Shown: piece after piece, positions 50,009 to 58,897 of the stretch
Numbering within the stretch: the stretch's first letter is position 1
How the letters are laid out: each line of letters begins with the position of its first letter
Assembly: GCF_028416635.1 (NCBI RefSeq)
Contig: NZ_CP114013.1
Location: forward strand, 5,146,001-5,210,000
From: Baekduia alba
Lineage (GTDB): Bacteria > Actinomycetota > Thermoleophilia > Solirubrobacterales > Solirubrobacteraceae
Length of the DNA: 64,000 bases
Direction: 5' to 3'
Made by a program: the position numbers and the translations under genes
Notes under the pieces: model-generated
Database searches by the model: none
What the model was told of the DNA's origin: nothing
Seen by the model: the letters and a program-made list of their open reading frames with translations, nothing else

Positions 50009-50787
50009 TGCCGCGCTCGCTCTGGACGGGCTCGCTGAGCTTCGGGCTGGTCAACGTCCCGGTCGGGCTCTACAGCGCCGCGCGCGACCAGGATCTCCAC
50101 TTCCGCCAGCTGCACGAGAAGGACGGCGCGCGGATCGAGACGCGGCGGTTCTGCAGCAAGGAGGACGAGGAGGTCGCCTACGAGGACATCGGCCACGGCT
50201 ACGAGCTGGACTCCGGCAGGCAGGTCGTGCTCACCGACGCCGAGCTCGAGGCCGTCGCGCCGCGCCGGACGCGGACGATCGAGATCGAGTCGTTCGTCGC
50301 CGCCGAGGAGATCGACCCGATCCTCTACGACCACCCCTACTGGCTCGTGGCGACCGGCGACTCCGAGGGTCCCAAGCGCGCCTACCGGCTGCTGGTGGAG
50401 GCGATGGCCGACTCCGACCAGGTCGCGCTCGGCCGCTTCGTCCTGCGCACGAAGGAGTACCTCGTCGCCGTCCGCGTCCGCGACGGCCTGCTCGCGCTGA
50501 CCACCATGGCGTTCGCCGACGAGATCCGCCCGACCACCGGCATCGCGCCCGGTGGGCGCAAGCCCGGCAAGAAGGCCGTCGACCAGGCGGTCAGGCTCAT
50601 CGAGGCGCTGAGCGACGACTTCGACCCCAACGCCTACAAGGACGAGTACCGCGCGCGGCTGCGCAACGTCATCAAGGCCAAGGAGAAGGGCGGCACGATC
50701 GACGCCCCCGAGCCCGACGACGAGCCGGCGCCCGCGCCCGACCTCATGGAGGCCCTGCGCAAGTCGCTGGCCGAGATGAAGGGCTGA
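50008..50787 (+). CDS. ku: Ku protein (second of a tandem pair)
   Basis: A 259-residue Ku (MPRSLWTGSLSFGLVNVPVG, LYSAARDQDLHFRQLHEKDG, FCSKEDEEVAYEDIGHGYEL, FVAAEEIDPILYDHPYWLVA, LGRFVLRTKEYLVAVRVRD). The C-terminus DLMEALRKSLAEMKG is the family tail that can contact LigD. It is as similar to other Ku proteins as the first copy and both cores are intact, so neither is decayed. Its ATG at 50008 overlaps the previous stop (TGATG). Confidence 0.95.
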   Translation: MPRSLWTGSLSFGLVNVPVGLYSAARDQDLHFRQLHEKDGARIETRRFCSKEDEEVAYEDIGHGYELDSGRQVVLTDAELEAVAPRRTRTIEIESFVAAEEIDPILYDHPYWLVATGDSEGPKRAYRLLVEAMADSDQVALGRFVLRTKEYLVAVRVRDGLLALTTMAFADEIRPTTGIAPGGRKPGKKAVDQAVRLIEALSDDFDPNAYKDEYRARLRNVIKAKEKGGTIDAPEPDDEPAPAPDLMEALRKSLAEMKG

Positions 50788-50814
50788 GGCGCGCGCCGTG
50801 GTTCACTGCGCGCA

Positions 50815-51516
50815 GTGCGCGGTCCCGCGGCCAAGCCCGAAATGCACCTCAGCTACCGCGCCGGCTGGCTGCGGGCGGCGGTCCTGGGCGCCAACGACGG
50901 GATCGTCTCGACCGCGAGCCTGATCCTCGGCGTGGCGGCGTCCGGCGCCGGGCGGTCGGCGGTGGTGACCGCGGGCATCGCGGGGCTCGTCGCCGGCGCG
51001 CTGTCGATGGCGGCCGGCGAGTACGTCTCGGTCAGCTCGCAGCGCGACGCCGAGCAGGCCGACCTGCGCCTCGAGGAGCGCGAGCTGCGCGCCGACCCGC
51101 CGGGCGAGCTGCGCGAGCTCGCCGGCATCTACGAGCGCCGCGGCCTGGAGCCGGCGCTGGCCGCCGACGTCGCGCGGGCGCTGTCGCGCCATGGCGCGCT
51201 CGAGGCGCACGCGCGCGACGAGCTCGGCCTCGACGAGGACCGCCTCGCGCGGCCGCTGCAGGCGGCGTGGACGTCGGCGCTGTCGTTCTCGACGGGCGCG
51301 GCGCTGCCGCTGCTGGCCGTCGCGCTGGCGCCCGGGTCGGCGCGCGGCGCCGCGACCGTCGCGGTGACGCTCGTGGCGCTCGCCGTGCTCGGCGACGCCG
51401 GGGCACGGCTCGGCGGCGCGCCGCGGCTGCGGGCCACGGCGCGCGTCGTGGTGTGGGGCGCGATCGCGATGGCCATCACCGCGGCGATCGGCGCGCTGGT
51501 CGGCGCCGCGGTCTGA
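50815..51516 (+). CDS. VIT1/CCC1-family metal transporter
   Basis: A 233-residue membrane protein with five helices. It has the family start SYRAGWLRAAVLGANDGIVS, STASLILGVAASGAGRSAV, SMAAGEYVSVSSQRDAEQAD (with the conserved EYVS and charged loop), and C-terminal helices separated by PGSARGA. VIT1/CCC1 proteins move Fe(II) or Mn(II) across membranes, often out of the cytosol. GTG 50815 is used; ATG 50842 is possible. Confidence 0.88.
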   Translation: MRGPAAKPEMHLSYRAGWLRAAVLGANDGIVSTASLILGVAASGAGRSAVVTAGIAGLVAGALSMAAGEYVSVSSQRDAEQADLRLEERELRADPPGELRELAGIYERRGLEPALAADVARALSRHGALEAHARDELGLDEDRLARPLQAAWTSALSFSTGAALPLLAVALAPGSARGAATVAVTLVALAVLGDAGARLGGAPRLRATARVVVWGAIAMAITAAIGALVGAAV

Positions 51517-51519
51517 TCC

Positions 51520-53667
51520 TCAGAGCAGCTCGCCGATCGCCGCCGCCGCGCGCGCGGCGCCGTCGGTCTCGACGTCGCGGTAGGTCACCTCGCGCCCGAT
51601 CTCCTGCGCGATCGCGACCGCGATCTCCTCCGCGCCGGCCGTGGCGTAGTCCATCAACCGGCCGGCGCCGTAGCGCTCCAGCCGGTGGCGCACGTGGAAG
51701 CTCTGCTCGAAGTGGTGGCGCAGCGGGAAGTACAGGAACGGCCGCTTGCTGGCGGTGAGCTCCATCGCGGTCGTCAGCCCGCCCTGGACGACGGCGAGGT
51801 CGCACGCGGCCAGGTGCTGGTACAGGTCGTGGACGTAGGCCCGGACCTCCAGGCCGTCGGCCGCCGGCAGCGACGCCGGGTCGATCCGCGGGCCCGCGAC
51901 GACGATCATCCGCAGGTCCGGGACGCGCTCCTTGGCGGCGCCGAACGCGGCCATCACGCGGCGCAGCAGGTGCGCGCCGACGCCCGAACCGCCGACTGTG
52001 ACGATGCACACCTGCTCGTTCGGGCGGTAGCCGAGCCGGGCCCGGAGCGCCTCGCGGTCGCCGAACGCCGCCGGGTCGAAGCCGCTGACGTAGCCCGGGA
52101 ACGCGAAGTGCTCCTCGGTCCACGCGCGGATCGCCGGCAGGTCGGGCCCGAAGTGGTCGGGCACCACGTCGTCGGGGCTGCCGACGAAGAGCGCGCGGTC
52201 GCGCAGGCGCGGGTACCGGTCGATCTGCTCGATCATCTCGGCGTTGTAGTCCGAGGTCAGCGGCGTCTCGTCGCCGACCGGCAGCCAGCCGACGAAGTCG
52301 GTGAGCCATACGTAGGCCGCGCGCTTGAGCTCGGGGTTCTCGTGCAGGTGGTGGTCGACGTCCCACGCCTCGTCGCCGATCCACAGGTCGTAGTCGCGGT
52401 CGCGCACGACGTCGTCGAAGACCATGAAGTTGGCCACCAGGATCTCGTCCATGCGCCGCCACGCGCCGAAGCAGTGCAGGTCGTGCTCGGCGGACTCGGA
52501 CTCCATGTGCCCCGACTCGCTGGCCAGCAGGCGGCTCGCGGGATGGACGCGCTCGCCCTCGGCCTCCAGCAGCGCGGTGACCGGATGCTGCGTGAGCCAG
52601 TCGATCTCGAGGTCGGGGTGCAGCGCCCGCAGCTCGCGCGCGATCGCGAGGTCGCGGCGCGCGTGGCCGAGGCCGATCGGCGAGGAGACGAACAGCGCGC
52701 GGCGCCGGCGGCCGCGGCCGCGGATCCACGTCCGCTCGCGCGGCGGCGACGGCGGGGCGATGAACTCGCGCAGCAGCCGGTTGACGACGACGGGGTCGCG
52801 CGCGTGCGGGCCGTGGCCGGAGCCCTCGAGCGTCACCAGCTCGCCGCCGGTGACGCGCGCCAGCTCAGCGCCCTGCGCGTGCGGGCGGATCCTGTCGCGG
52901 TCGCCGTGGATGACGAGCACCGGGCAGGTCACGCGCCGGCAGGTCGCCTCGAACGCCTCGGTCCCGCAGAGGTTCAGCGCCGACATCGTGTCGGCCAGCG
53001 TCGCGGGATCGGTGTCCTGGGCCCACCCGATGCAGTCCTCGATCTGCTTGGTCGAGTGCGGCTCGTTGAACATCTGACCGAAGAAGAACTCCAAGAACCC
53101 CAAGTAGTCGCGCTGCCAGTAGTGGCGGTTGTACTTGGCCCAGCCCTGGTCCTCGTCGAGCTCGTCCTCGAAGCGCCCGACGATCTTGCGCTCCGGCAGC
53201 CCGGGCGCCAGCGGGACGGCCGGCCCGATGTAGACGGCGGCGTCGACGCGCTCGGGATGGTCGGCCGCCAGGAGCGTCGTCCACAGCGCGCCGCAGGAGA
53301 GGCTGACGCAGACCGCCTTGTCGGTGCCGGTCGCGTCCAGGACGGCGAGGGCGTCGGCCGCGAACTCGGCCTCGATGTAGGGCGCCGCGCCGCGCGGGCG
53401 GTCCGAGCGGCCGTTGCCGCGCCCGTCGAACGTGACCACGCGGAAGTGCCGCGCCAGGTACGGGATCTGGGCCTTCCAGTGGCGCGAGTGGATGATCGAC
53501 CACGTCGGCATCAGCAGCACGGTCGGCGCGCCGTCGCCGTAGACCTCGTAGAAGATCCGCACGCCGTCGCGCTCGACGAAGCCCTCCGCGTCGGGGTAGC
53601 GGGCGCGCGACTGCTCGCGCGCGCCCGCCGTCGCCGTCGCCGTCGGCCGCGGCTCGACCGTGGTCAC
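51520..53667 (-). CDS. Alpha/beta-hydrolase fused to a MurG-like glycosyltransferase
   Basis: A 715-residue two-domain protein. Residues 30-290: alpha/beta hydrolase fold (FYEVYGDGAPTVLLMPTW, FDGRGNGRSDRP, catalytic Asp in VIHGDRDRIRPHAQG, His in GSGHGPHARDP), but the nucleophile elbow reads SLSCGA instead of GxSxG. Residues 310-710: GT1/GT28-type glycosyltransferase (FVSSPIGLGHARRDLAIARE, IVTVGGSGVGAHLLRRVMAA, VVQGGLTTAMELTASKRPFL). The fusion suggests that the hydrolase acts on, or anchors, the glycosyl acceptor. GTG 53667 overlaps the stop of the methyltransferase gene by four bases (GTGA). Confidence 0.85.
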   Translation of the reverse strand: MTTVEPRPTATATAGAREQSRARYPDAEGFVERDGVRIFYEVYGDGAPTVLLMPTWSIIHSRHWKAQIPYLARHFRVVTFDGRGNGRSDRPRGAAPYIEAEFAADALAVLDATGTDKAVCVSLSCGALWTTLLAADHPERVDAAVYIGPAVPLAPGLPERKIVGRFEDELDEDQGWAKYNRHYWQRDYLGFLEFFFGQMFNEPHSTKQIEDCIGWAQDTDPATLADTMSALNLCGTEAFEATCRRVTCPVLVIHGDRDRIRPHAQGAELARVTGGELVTLEGSGHGPHARDPVVVNRLLREFIAPPSPPRERTWIRGRGRRRRALFVSSPIGLGHARRDLAIARELRALHPDLEIDWLTQHPVTALLEAEGERVHPASRLLASESGHMESESAEHDLHCFGAWRRMDEILVANFMVFDDVVRDRDYDLWIGDEAWDVDHHLHENPELKRAAYVWLTDFVGWLPVGDETPLTSDYNAEMIEQIDRYPRLRDRALFVGSPDDVVPDHFGPDLPAIRAWTEEHFAFPGYVSGFDPAAFGDREALRARLGYRPNEQVCIVTVGGSGVGAHLLRRVMAAFGAAKERVPDLRMIVVAGPRIDPASLPAADGLEVRAYVHDLYQHLAACDLAVVQGGLTTAMELTASKRPFLYFPLRHHFEQSFHVRHRLERYGAGRLMDYATAGAEEIAVAIAQEIGREVTYRDVETDGAARAAAAIGELL

Positions 53668-54743
53668 GGGCGCGCTTCCAAGACGAGGTTGAACGGCGTC
53701 TCGGCCACGCGCCGGAAGCGCGTGAGCCCGCCCGCGGTCACGACGTCGCGCAGCCGCGCCTCGCCGGCCTGCGCGCCCAACGCGAGCCCGACGTCCTGCG
53801 AGAGCGACGCCGGCGTGCACAGCAGCGTCGATGCGCCGTAGTAGATCCGGCCGACCGGGGTGAGGTTGTCCTCGACGCGGTCGCCGGCGAACGGCTCGAC
53901 GATCAGCCACGTGCCGTCGGCGGCCAGCGTCCCGGCGACGTGGTGCGCCGCGCTCACGGGGTCGCCCATGTCGTGCAGGCAGTCGAACGTCGTGACGAGG
54001 TCGTAGTCGCGGCCGGGGTACTCGGTCGAGGACACGACCTCGAAGCGCACGCGGTCGTCCACGCCCGCCGCTCGGGCCCGCTCGTTCGCCGCCGCGATCG
54101 AGCCGTCGTGGTAGTCGAAGCCGACGAGCTCGGACTCCGGGAAGGCATGGGCCATGATCAGCGTCGAGGCGCCGTGGCCGCAGCCGACGTCGGCGACGCG
54201 CGCGCCGGCGCGCAGCTTGGCCTCGACGCCTTCGAGCGCCGGGATCCACGCCTGGACGAGGTTGTGCTGGTAGCCCGGGCGGAAGAAGCGCTCGCAGCCG
54301 TGGAAGACGCCGGCGCTGTGCTCGTGCCAGCCGACGCCGGCGCCGTGGCGGAACGACTCGGTGATCTGCGGCTCGTCGCGCACGGCGGCGGTCATCAGCT
54401 GAAAGGCGCCGGGCAGGAACGCCGGGCTGTCCTCGTCGGCGAGCACGAAGGCGTGCTCGGGCGGCAGCTCGTAGCGCGCGGCGGCGGCGTCGTAGGTCAC
54501 GTAGCCGCCCGCGGCCTGCGCGTTGAGCCACTCGCGCACCGAGCGCTCGTCGGTCTCGGTGCGCCGCGCCAGCTCGGCCGCGCTCAGCGGCCCGGCGCCG
54601 GCCATCGCCTTGTAGAGCCCGAGCCGATCCCCGAGCACCACCAGCGCCGCGTTCAGCGTCGCTCCGAGCTCGCCGAGGGCCTGGCCGAGGAACCGCTCGA
54701 CCTTGGCCTCGTCGATGGTCTGCGTCTGGGTCTGCGTCGTCAT
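53664..54743 (-). CDS. SAM-dependent methyltransferase with N-terminal winged helix
   Basis: A 359-residue protein. The first 100 residues hold a winged-helix dimerisation module (SAAELARRTETDERSVREWL, NAQAAGGYVTYDAAAARYEL), as in O-methyltransferases of small molecules. The SAM site is VADVGCGHGASTLIMAHAF, then ELVGFDYHDGSIAAANERA, and FDCLHDMGDPVSAAHHVAGT. The N-terminal 10 residues are a Thr/Gln repeat (MTTQTQTQT). It overlaps both neighbours by four bases: ATGA with the LuxR stop upstream and GTGA with the fusion gene. Confidence 0.87.
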   Translation of the reverse strand: MTTQTQTQTIDEAKVERFLGQALGELGATLNAALVVLGDRLGLYKAMAGAGPLSAAELARRTETDERSVREWLNAQAAGGYVTYDAAAARYELPPEHAFVLADEDSPAFLPGAFQLMTAAVRDEPQITESFRHGAGVGWHEHSAGVFHGCERFFRPGYQHNLVQAWIPALEGVEAKLRAGARVADVGCGHGASTLIMAHAFPESELVGFDYHDGSIAAANERARAAGVDDRVRFEVVSSTEYPGRDYDLVTTFDCLHDMGDPVSAAHHVAGTLAADGTWLIVEPFAGDRVEDNLTPVGRIYYGASTLLCTPASLSQDVGLALGAQAGEARLRDVVTAGGLTRFRRVAETPFNLVLEARP

Positions 54744-57529
54744 GCCGCTTGGCCTCCTGGAGGATGGGGTGCGGCGACCGTAGGCGCGGCCTCGCCCCCT
54801 CGCATCAGGTGCCCCTCCTGGGATGCGTCACCCGGGCCGGCGAGCGCCGCGGGCAGGGCGTCGCGCGAGCGGATCCCGAGCTTGCGGTAGACGTGGCGCA
54901 GGTGGTAGTCCACCGTCTTGGGGCTGAGGAACAGCTTCGCCGCGGCCTCCCGGATCGTGTGGCCCTCGGCGAGCACGAGCGCGACCTGGAGCTCGCGCGG
55001 CGTGAGCTGGTCCAGCGTGCTCGGGTCGCGGCGGCGCGCGGTCTCGCCGGTCGCCAGGAGCTCGAGGCGCGCGCGCTCGGCCCACGGGGCGGCGCCCAGC
55101 GCGTCGAACATCTCCAGCGCGCGGCGCAGCTCGGGGCGCGCATCGGCGCGCCGGCGGTCGCGGCGCAGGCGCTCGCCGTGGCAGAGGCGCGTGCGCGCCT
55201 CCTCGAAGCGATCCGGGGTCTGGGCGTGCAGCCGCAGGGCCTCGGCGAAGCCGGCGTTACCGTCATCGTCGAGCAGGCCCGAGCAGCGCGCGAGCCGGGC
55301 GAGCGCCCACGGCTGGCGCTTGGCGTCGGCGCGGCGCGTGTACTGCGCCAGCCGCTCGCGCGCCTCGTCGATCCGGTCCAGTCGGATCAGCGCCTCGACG
55401 AGCTCGGGCACGGGCGAGACGTCGGGATCCTCGACGCCGCGCCGGACGAGCAGCCGCTCCTTCTCCTCCAGGCGCGCGACGGCGGCGTCGATGTTCCCCA
55501 GGCCGAGCTCGAGCTCGGCGAGCGCGTCGAGCGCCCAGAGCGCGAAGAAGTCCAGGCCCAGCCGCGCGGTCAGGTCCAGCGCCTCGGCGGCGTGCGCGCG
55601 GCAGTCCTGCTCGCGGCCCTGGCGCGCGTGCACGCAGGCGAGGCCCGCCAGCGCGGCGGTCAGCGACGTCGCCTGCCCGGTCTCGCGCGCGAGCCGGATC
55701 GCCTCTTCGTACAGGGCCTCGGCGACGGCCCAGCGGTCGCTCGTCGCCGCGTCGCGGGCGGCGAGCCAGAGCGAGAACGGCAGCGCGCCGACGGCGCCGG
55801 CGTCGCGCGCGGCGGCCATCGCGCGGGCCACGAGCGCGCGGCCCTGAGCCTGCTCGCGCAGCCACAGCGGCCCGAGCGCCGCCGCGGCGAGCACGCGCGG
55901 ATCGTCGGAGAGGAGATCAGAGCGCTCCAGGATCTCCACCGCCGCGCGGACGCGGCGCGCACCCTCCTCGCCGCGGCCGTTGTAGATGTAGGCCATGCCC
56001 AGCGCGAGGCTCGCGAAGAAGCGCTCGCGCTCGCCGGCGTCCGGCCCCACGGCGTCCCAGGCGCCCTGCGCGGCGGCGAGCATCGGCCCCGGCCGGGCGG
56101 CGTAGGCGCACGCGTCGGCGGCCTCGGCGAGCATGACCACGGCGCGCCCCGGGTCGGTGGCCGCCGCCGCGGTGAGGATGTCGTGGGCCTCGACGACGCG
56201 CCCGGAGCGCAGCGCGGCGTGCCCGCGCAGGTGGTCGACCTCCAGCGCCAGGGCGGGGTCCGGCCCGGCCTCGCGCGCGTCGTCGAGGAGGCGGTCCACG
56301 CGCTCGGCCTGCCCGCCGAGCCACGCCGCGTCGGCTGCGGCGAACAGGAGGCGCGCGCGCTCGGGGCCGCCGACGGTGAGGCGCGCCGCCCGCTCGAACG
56401 AGCTGGCCGCCGCGGCGTAGCCGCTGCGCGCACGGGCGCGGCGCGCGGCGGCCTCCAGCGCGCGCGCCGCGTCGGCGTCGGGGCCGACCGCGGCGGCGGC
56501 GAGGTGCGCGGCGCGCCGGTCCGGGTCGCCCGGGACGGCCGCCAGCGCGCGATGCGCCGCGCGGCGCTCGTCGGGCGCCGCCGACCGGTAGGCCGCCGAG
56601 CGCGCGAGCGGATGGACGAACGCCACCGTGCCAGGCGTGCTGGTCGTCAGGCCCGCGCGCTCGGCCGCGTCGAGAGCGGTCAGCTCGACGTCCAGCGCCG
56701 GCGCGGCGCGCTGCAGGACCGCCAGGTCGCCGCTGCCCTCGGCGGCGGCGAGCAGCAGCGTCCGCCGCGCCGGCTCGGGCAGCTCCGCGATCCGCCGCGC
56801 GAACGCGCGCTCCACGGTCGTCTCGATCGGGAGCGGCGGCTCGGCCCCGACGTCGGCGGCCGCGTCGGCGTCGGCCAGCTCGACCAGCGCGAGCGGGTTG
56901 CCGAGCGTGAGGTCGTAGACGCGGTCGGCGGCGCCCGGCGGCAGCGGGCGTCCGGCGCGGTGCTCGAGGACGGCGGCGGCCGCCGCGCGGTCCAGGCCGG
57001 CGACCGGCAGCGTGGGCAGCGACGTCGGCGCCAGCTCGGGGCGCGCGGCGACGAGCACCGCGACCGCGTCGGCCAGCAGCCGCCCGGCGGCGAACGTGAT
57101 CGCGGCCAGCGACGGCGCGTCGAGCCAGTGCGCGTCGTCGACGACCACGAGCACCGGCCGCCGCTCGGCGTGCGCGGCCAGGAGGCTCAGCGTCGCGGCG
57201 CCGATCGTGAAGCGGTCGCGCTCGCCGCCCGGCTCCAGCGCCAGCGCGGTGCGCAGCGCGGCGGCCTGCGGGCCCGGGATCTCGTCGAGGTGGCCGAGCG
57301 CCGGGCGCAGCAGCGCCAGCAGGCCGCCGAACGGGACGTCGACCTCGGGCTCGACGCCCTGGGCGCGCAGGACGGCCATCCCGTCGGCGGTCGCCAGCGC
57401 GTGCTCCAGCAGCGCGGTCTTGCCCACGCCGGGGTCGCCGGCGAGGACCAGGACGCCGCTGGTGCCCAGTCGCGCGCCGGCGAGGAGCCGGTCGATGCGA
57501 GCGCACTCGGTGGCTCGCCCCATCAACAT
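54740..57529 (-). CDS. LAL-type LuxR regulator with AAA ATPase
   Basis: A 929-residue large ATP-binding LuxR regulator. N-terminal: MLMGRATECARIDRLLAGAR, Walker A LAGDPGVGKTALLEHAL, Walker B RPVLVVVDDAHWLDAPSLAA. The middle holds TPR-like helices. C-terminal LuxR HTH: LTPRELQVALVLAEGHTIRE, AAAKLFLSPKTVDYHLRHVY, RKLGIRSRD. LAL proteins activate metabolic or antibiotic genes when a ligand is bound. Its stop is shared with the methyltransferase start (ATGA), so regulator, methyltransferase and hydrolase/glycosyltransferase form one translationally coupled operon. Confidence 0.92.
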   Translation of the reverse strand: MLMGRATECARIDRLLAGARLGTSGVLVLAGDPGVGKTALLEHALATADGMAVLRAQGVEPEVDVPFGGLLALLRPALGHLDEIPGPQAAALRTALALEPGGERDRFTIGAATLSLLAAHAERRPVLVVVDDAHWLDAPSLAAITFAAGRLLADAVAVLVAARPELAPTSLPTLPVAGLDRAAAAAVLEHRAGRPLPPGAADRVYDLTLGNPLALVELADADAAADVGAEPPLPIETTVERAFARRIAELPEPARRTLLLAAAEGSGDLAVLQRAAPALDVELTALDAAERAGLTTSTPGTVAFVHPLARSAAYRSAAPDERRAAHRALAAVPGDPDRRAAHLAAAAVGPDADAARALEAAARRARARSGYAAAASSFERAARLTVGGPERARLLFAAADAAWLGGQAERVDRLLDDAREAGPDPALALEVDHLRGHAALRSGRVVEAHDILTAAAATDPGRAVVMLAEAADACAYAARPGPMLAAAQGAWDAVGPDAGERERFFASLALGMAYIYNGRGEEGARRVRAAVEILERSDLLSDDPRVLAAAALGPLWLREQAQGRALVARAMAAARDAGAVGALPFSLWLAARDAATSDRWAVAEALYEEAIRLARETGQATSLTAALAGLACVHARQGREQDCRAHAAEALDLTARLGLDFFALWALDALAELELGLGNIDAAVARLEEKERLLVRRGVEDPDVSPVPELVEALIRLDRIDEARERLAQYTRRADAKRQPWALARLARCSGLLDDDGNAGFAEALRLHAQTPDRFEEARTRLCHGERLRRDRRRADARPELRRALEMFDALGAAPWAERARLELLATGETARRRDPSTLDQLTPRELQVALVLAEGHTIREAAAKLFLSPKTVDYHLRHVYRKLGIRSRDALPAALAGPGDASQEGHLMRGGEAAPTVAAPHPPGGQAA

Positions 57530-57560
57530 GAGGACGAAGCGTACGCTCGCGCGGCGGCCG

Positions 57561-58088
57561 TCAGGGCGTGGGCGGCGGCACGACGGGCCGGAGGTCGAGC
57601 TCCGGGCCCGGCCCCTGGGCGCCCGAGCCCTGGGGAACGTGGAGCTTCGGCGGGCGCCCTTCCCCGTCGGCGACGAGCACTGGGACGCCGGCGTGGCGCA
57701 CCAGGTACCGCGTCAGCGAGCGCGAGCAGCGCACCCGGCCGGTCGTCGAGCTGCCGAGGACGAGGCCGTCGTAGCACCCGCACTTCAGCTGGTCCATGAG
57801 CGCGCGGCGCGCGGCGTCGCGGCGGATGATCGTCGAGACCGGCAGGCAGTCCGGCACGCGATCGACCGCACGATGTTGCAGCGCGACCGCCTCGCGCTCG
57901 AGCTGCGCGTTGAGCTCGTTGGCGGCCGTGACCGACTCGACCGGTCCGGCCGCCCAGCCGCGCACCTCGGGGATGGCGGTGAGGATCGTCAGCCGGCCGC
58001 CGTGCCGCTCCGCCAGCTCGATCGCCTCCGTCAGCGCGCGATCCGCCGCGGCGGAGAAGTCGAGCCCGAGCAGGAGGTTGCGGAACAT
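57561..58088 (-). CDS. Universal stress protein
   Basis: A 175-residue UspA-domain protein: FRNLLLGLDFSAAADRALTE, DGLVLGSSTTGRVRCSRSLT and RYLVRHAGVPVLVADG. The G-x2-G-x9-G(S/T) nucleotide-site pattern is only partly kept (LVLGSSTTG), so ATP binding is uncertain. It has a Pro-rich C-terminal extension. ATG 58088. A 56-residue membrane-like gene ends 5 bp upstream on the same strand and is probably in the same operon. Confidence 0.87.
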   Translation of the reverse strand: MFRNLLLGLDFSAAADRALTEAIELAERHGGRLTILTAIPEVRGWAAGPVESVTAANELNAQLEREAVALQHRAVDRVPDCLPVSTIIRRDAARRALMDQLKCGCYDGLVLGSSTTGRVRCSRSLTRYLVRHAGVPVLVADGEGRPPKLHVPQGSGAQGPGPELDLRPVVPPPTP

Positions 58089-58093
58089 GGCGG

Positions 58094-58264
58094 TCAGCCC
58101 TCGGCGAGCACCGGGTCGGAGGACGGGACACCCGCGGCCGCGGCGACGGCGTGGCCGACGCCGGCGTTGAGGATCATGCCCCAGAGGATGATCTCGCTCG
58201 CCTGGTCGTGCGCCACCCCCATGCCGAGCAGGCCGGGTGAACCGTAGCGCTCACTCCGTTTCAT
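58094..58264 (-). CDS. Small protein of 56 residues before the stress protein gene
   Basis: ATG 58264 is eight bases after TACGCT (58278-58273, minus), the leaderless layout. The product has a hydrophobic middle (ASEIILWGMILNAGVGHAVA) that could be one membrane helix, with charged ends (MKRSERYGSP..PSSDPVLAEG). Five bases separate it from the universal stress protein gene. Function unknown. Confidence 0.6.
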   Translation of the reverse strand: MKRSERYGSPGLLGMGVAHDQASEIILWGMILNAGVGHAVAAAAGVPSSDPVLAEG

Positions 58265-58326
58265 CGCCAACCAGCGTAGCAACAACCGAAGTCCGCACTC
58301 CGCTTCTTGCCCTATCCTCGGACAGC
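58265..58326. promoter_or_regulatory. Divergent leaderless promoters, USP operon and tetR
   Basis: TACGCT (58278-58273, minus) lies 8 nt before ATG 58264, and TATCCT (58313-58318, plus) lies 8 nt before GTG 58327. A CACTCCG..TTC element occurs twice (58252-58261 and 58296-58306), and GAAG..CTTC arms frame the second copy, possible sites for the TetR. Confidence 0.45.
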
Positions 58327-58890
58327 GTGGCCGCGACCCGGGCTCCCTCGACCCGCCGCGACGCCGTGCGCAACCGCGCCCGGCTCGCCCGCGCGGCGAC
58401 TGCGGCGTTCCGCGAGGACGGCCTCGACGTGGCGGTCGACGCGATCGCCAGGCGCGCCGGCGTCGGCGTCGCGACCCTCTACCGCCACTTCCCGACCAAG
58501 CTCGACCTGATCGTCGCGGTCACCGAGGCGGTGCTGGAGGACCTGGAGGCGGCCGCGAGCGCCGCGCTCGCGGCCGACGACGACGTGCTCCGGACGTTCC
58601 TCACCGCCGCGATGGAGCAACAGCACGAGAACCGCGGCTTCCTCGAGGCCATCACCCAACACGCACTGCCCGACGACGCGCGCGAAGAGCTCGCCGACCG
58701 CGTCGTCGCGATGCTCGCGCCGATCGTCGCCGCCGCCCACGCCGCGGGCACGCTCGCGGCGCGGCTGGACGCGGAGGACCTGCTGGTGGCGATGCGGATG
58801 CTGGGGGCGGCGGCGTCCACGACCGTGCGGCCGCGGCCGCCGGCGACGGCGCTGGGGGTCGTGCTGGGCGGGCTGGCGGAGCCGGGCTGA
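58327..58890 (+). CDS. TetR-family regulator
   Basis: A 187-residue TetR protein. GTG 58327; a longer frame upstream looks non-coding. HTH: EDGLDVAVDAIARRAGVGVA, TLYRHFPTKLDLIVAVTEAV. The C-terminal domain resembles the subgroup near MDR or stress genes (GFLEAITQHALPDDAREELA). It is divergent from the USP operon and probably controls it and itself. Confidence 0.9.
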   Translation: MAATRAPSTRRDAVRNRARLARAATAAFREDGLDVAVDAIARRAGVGVATLYRHFPTKLDLIVAVTEAVLEDLEAAASAALAADDDVLRTFLTAAMEQQHENRGFLEAITQHALPDDAREELADRVVAMLAPIVAAAHAAGTLAARLDAEDLLVAMRMLGAAASTTVRPRPPATALGVVLGGLAEPG

Positions 58891-58897
58891 GGGGCGC

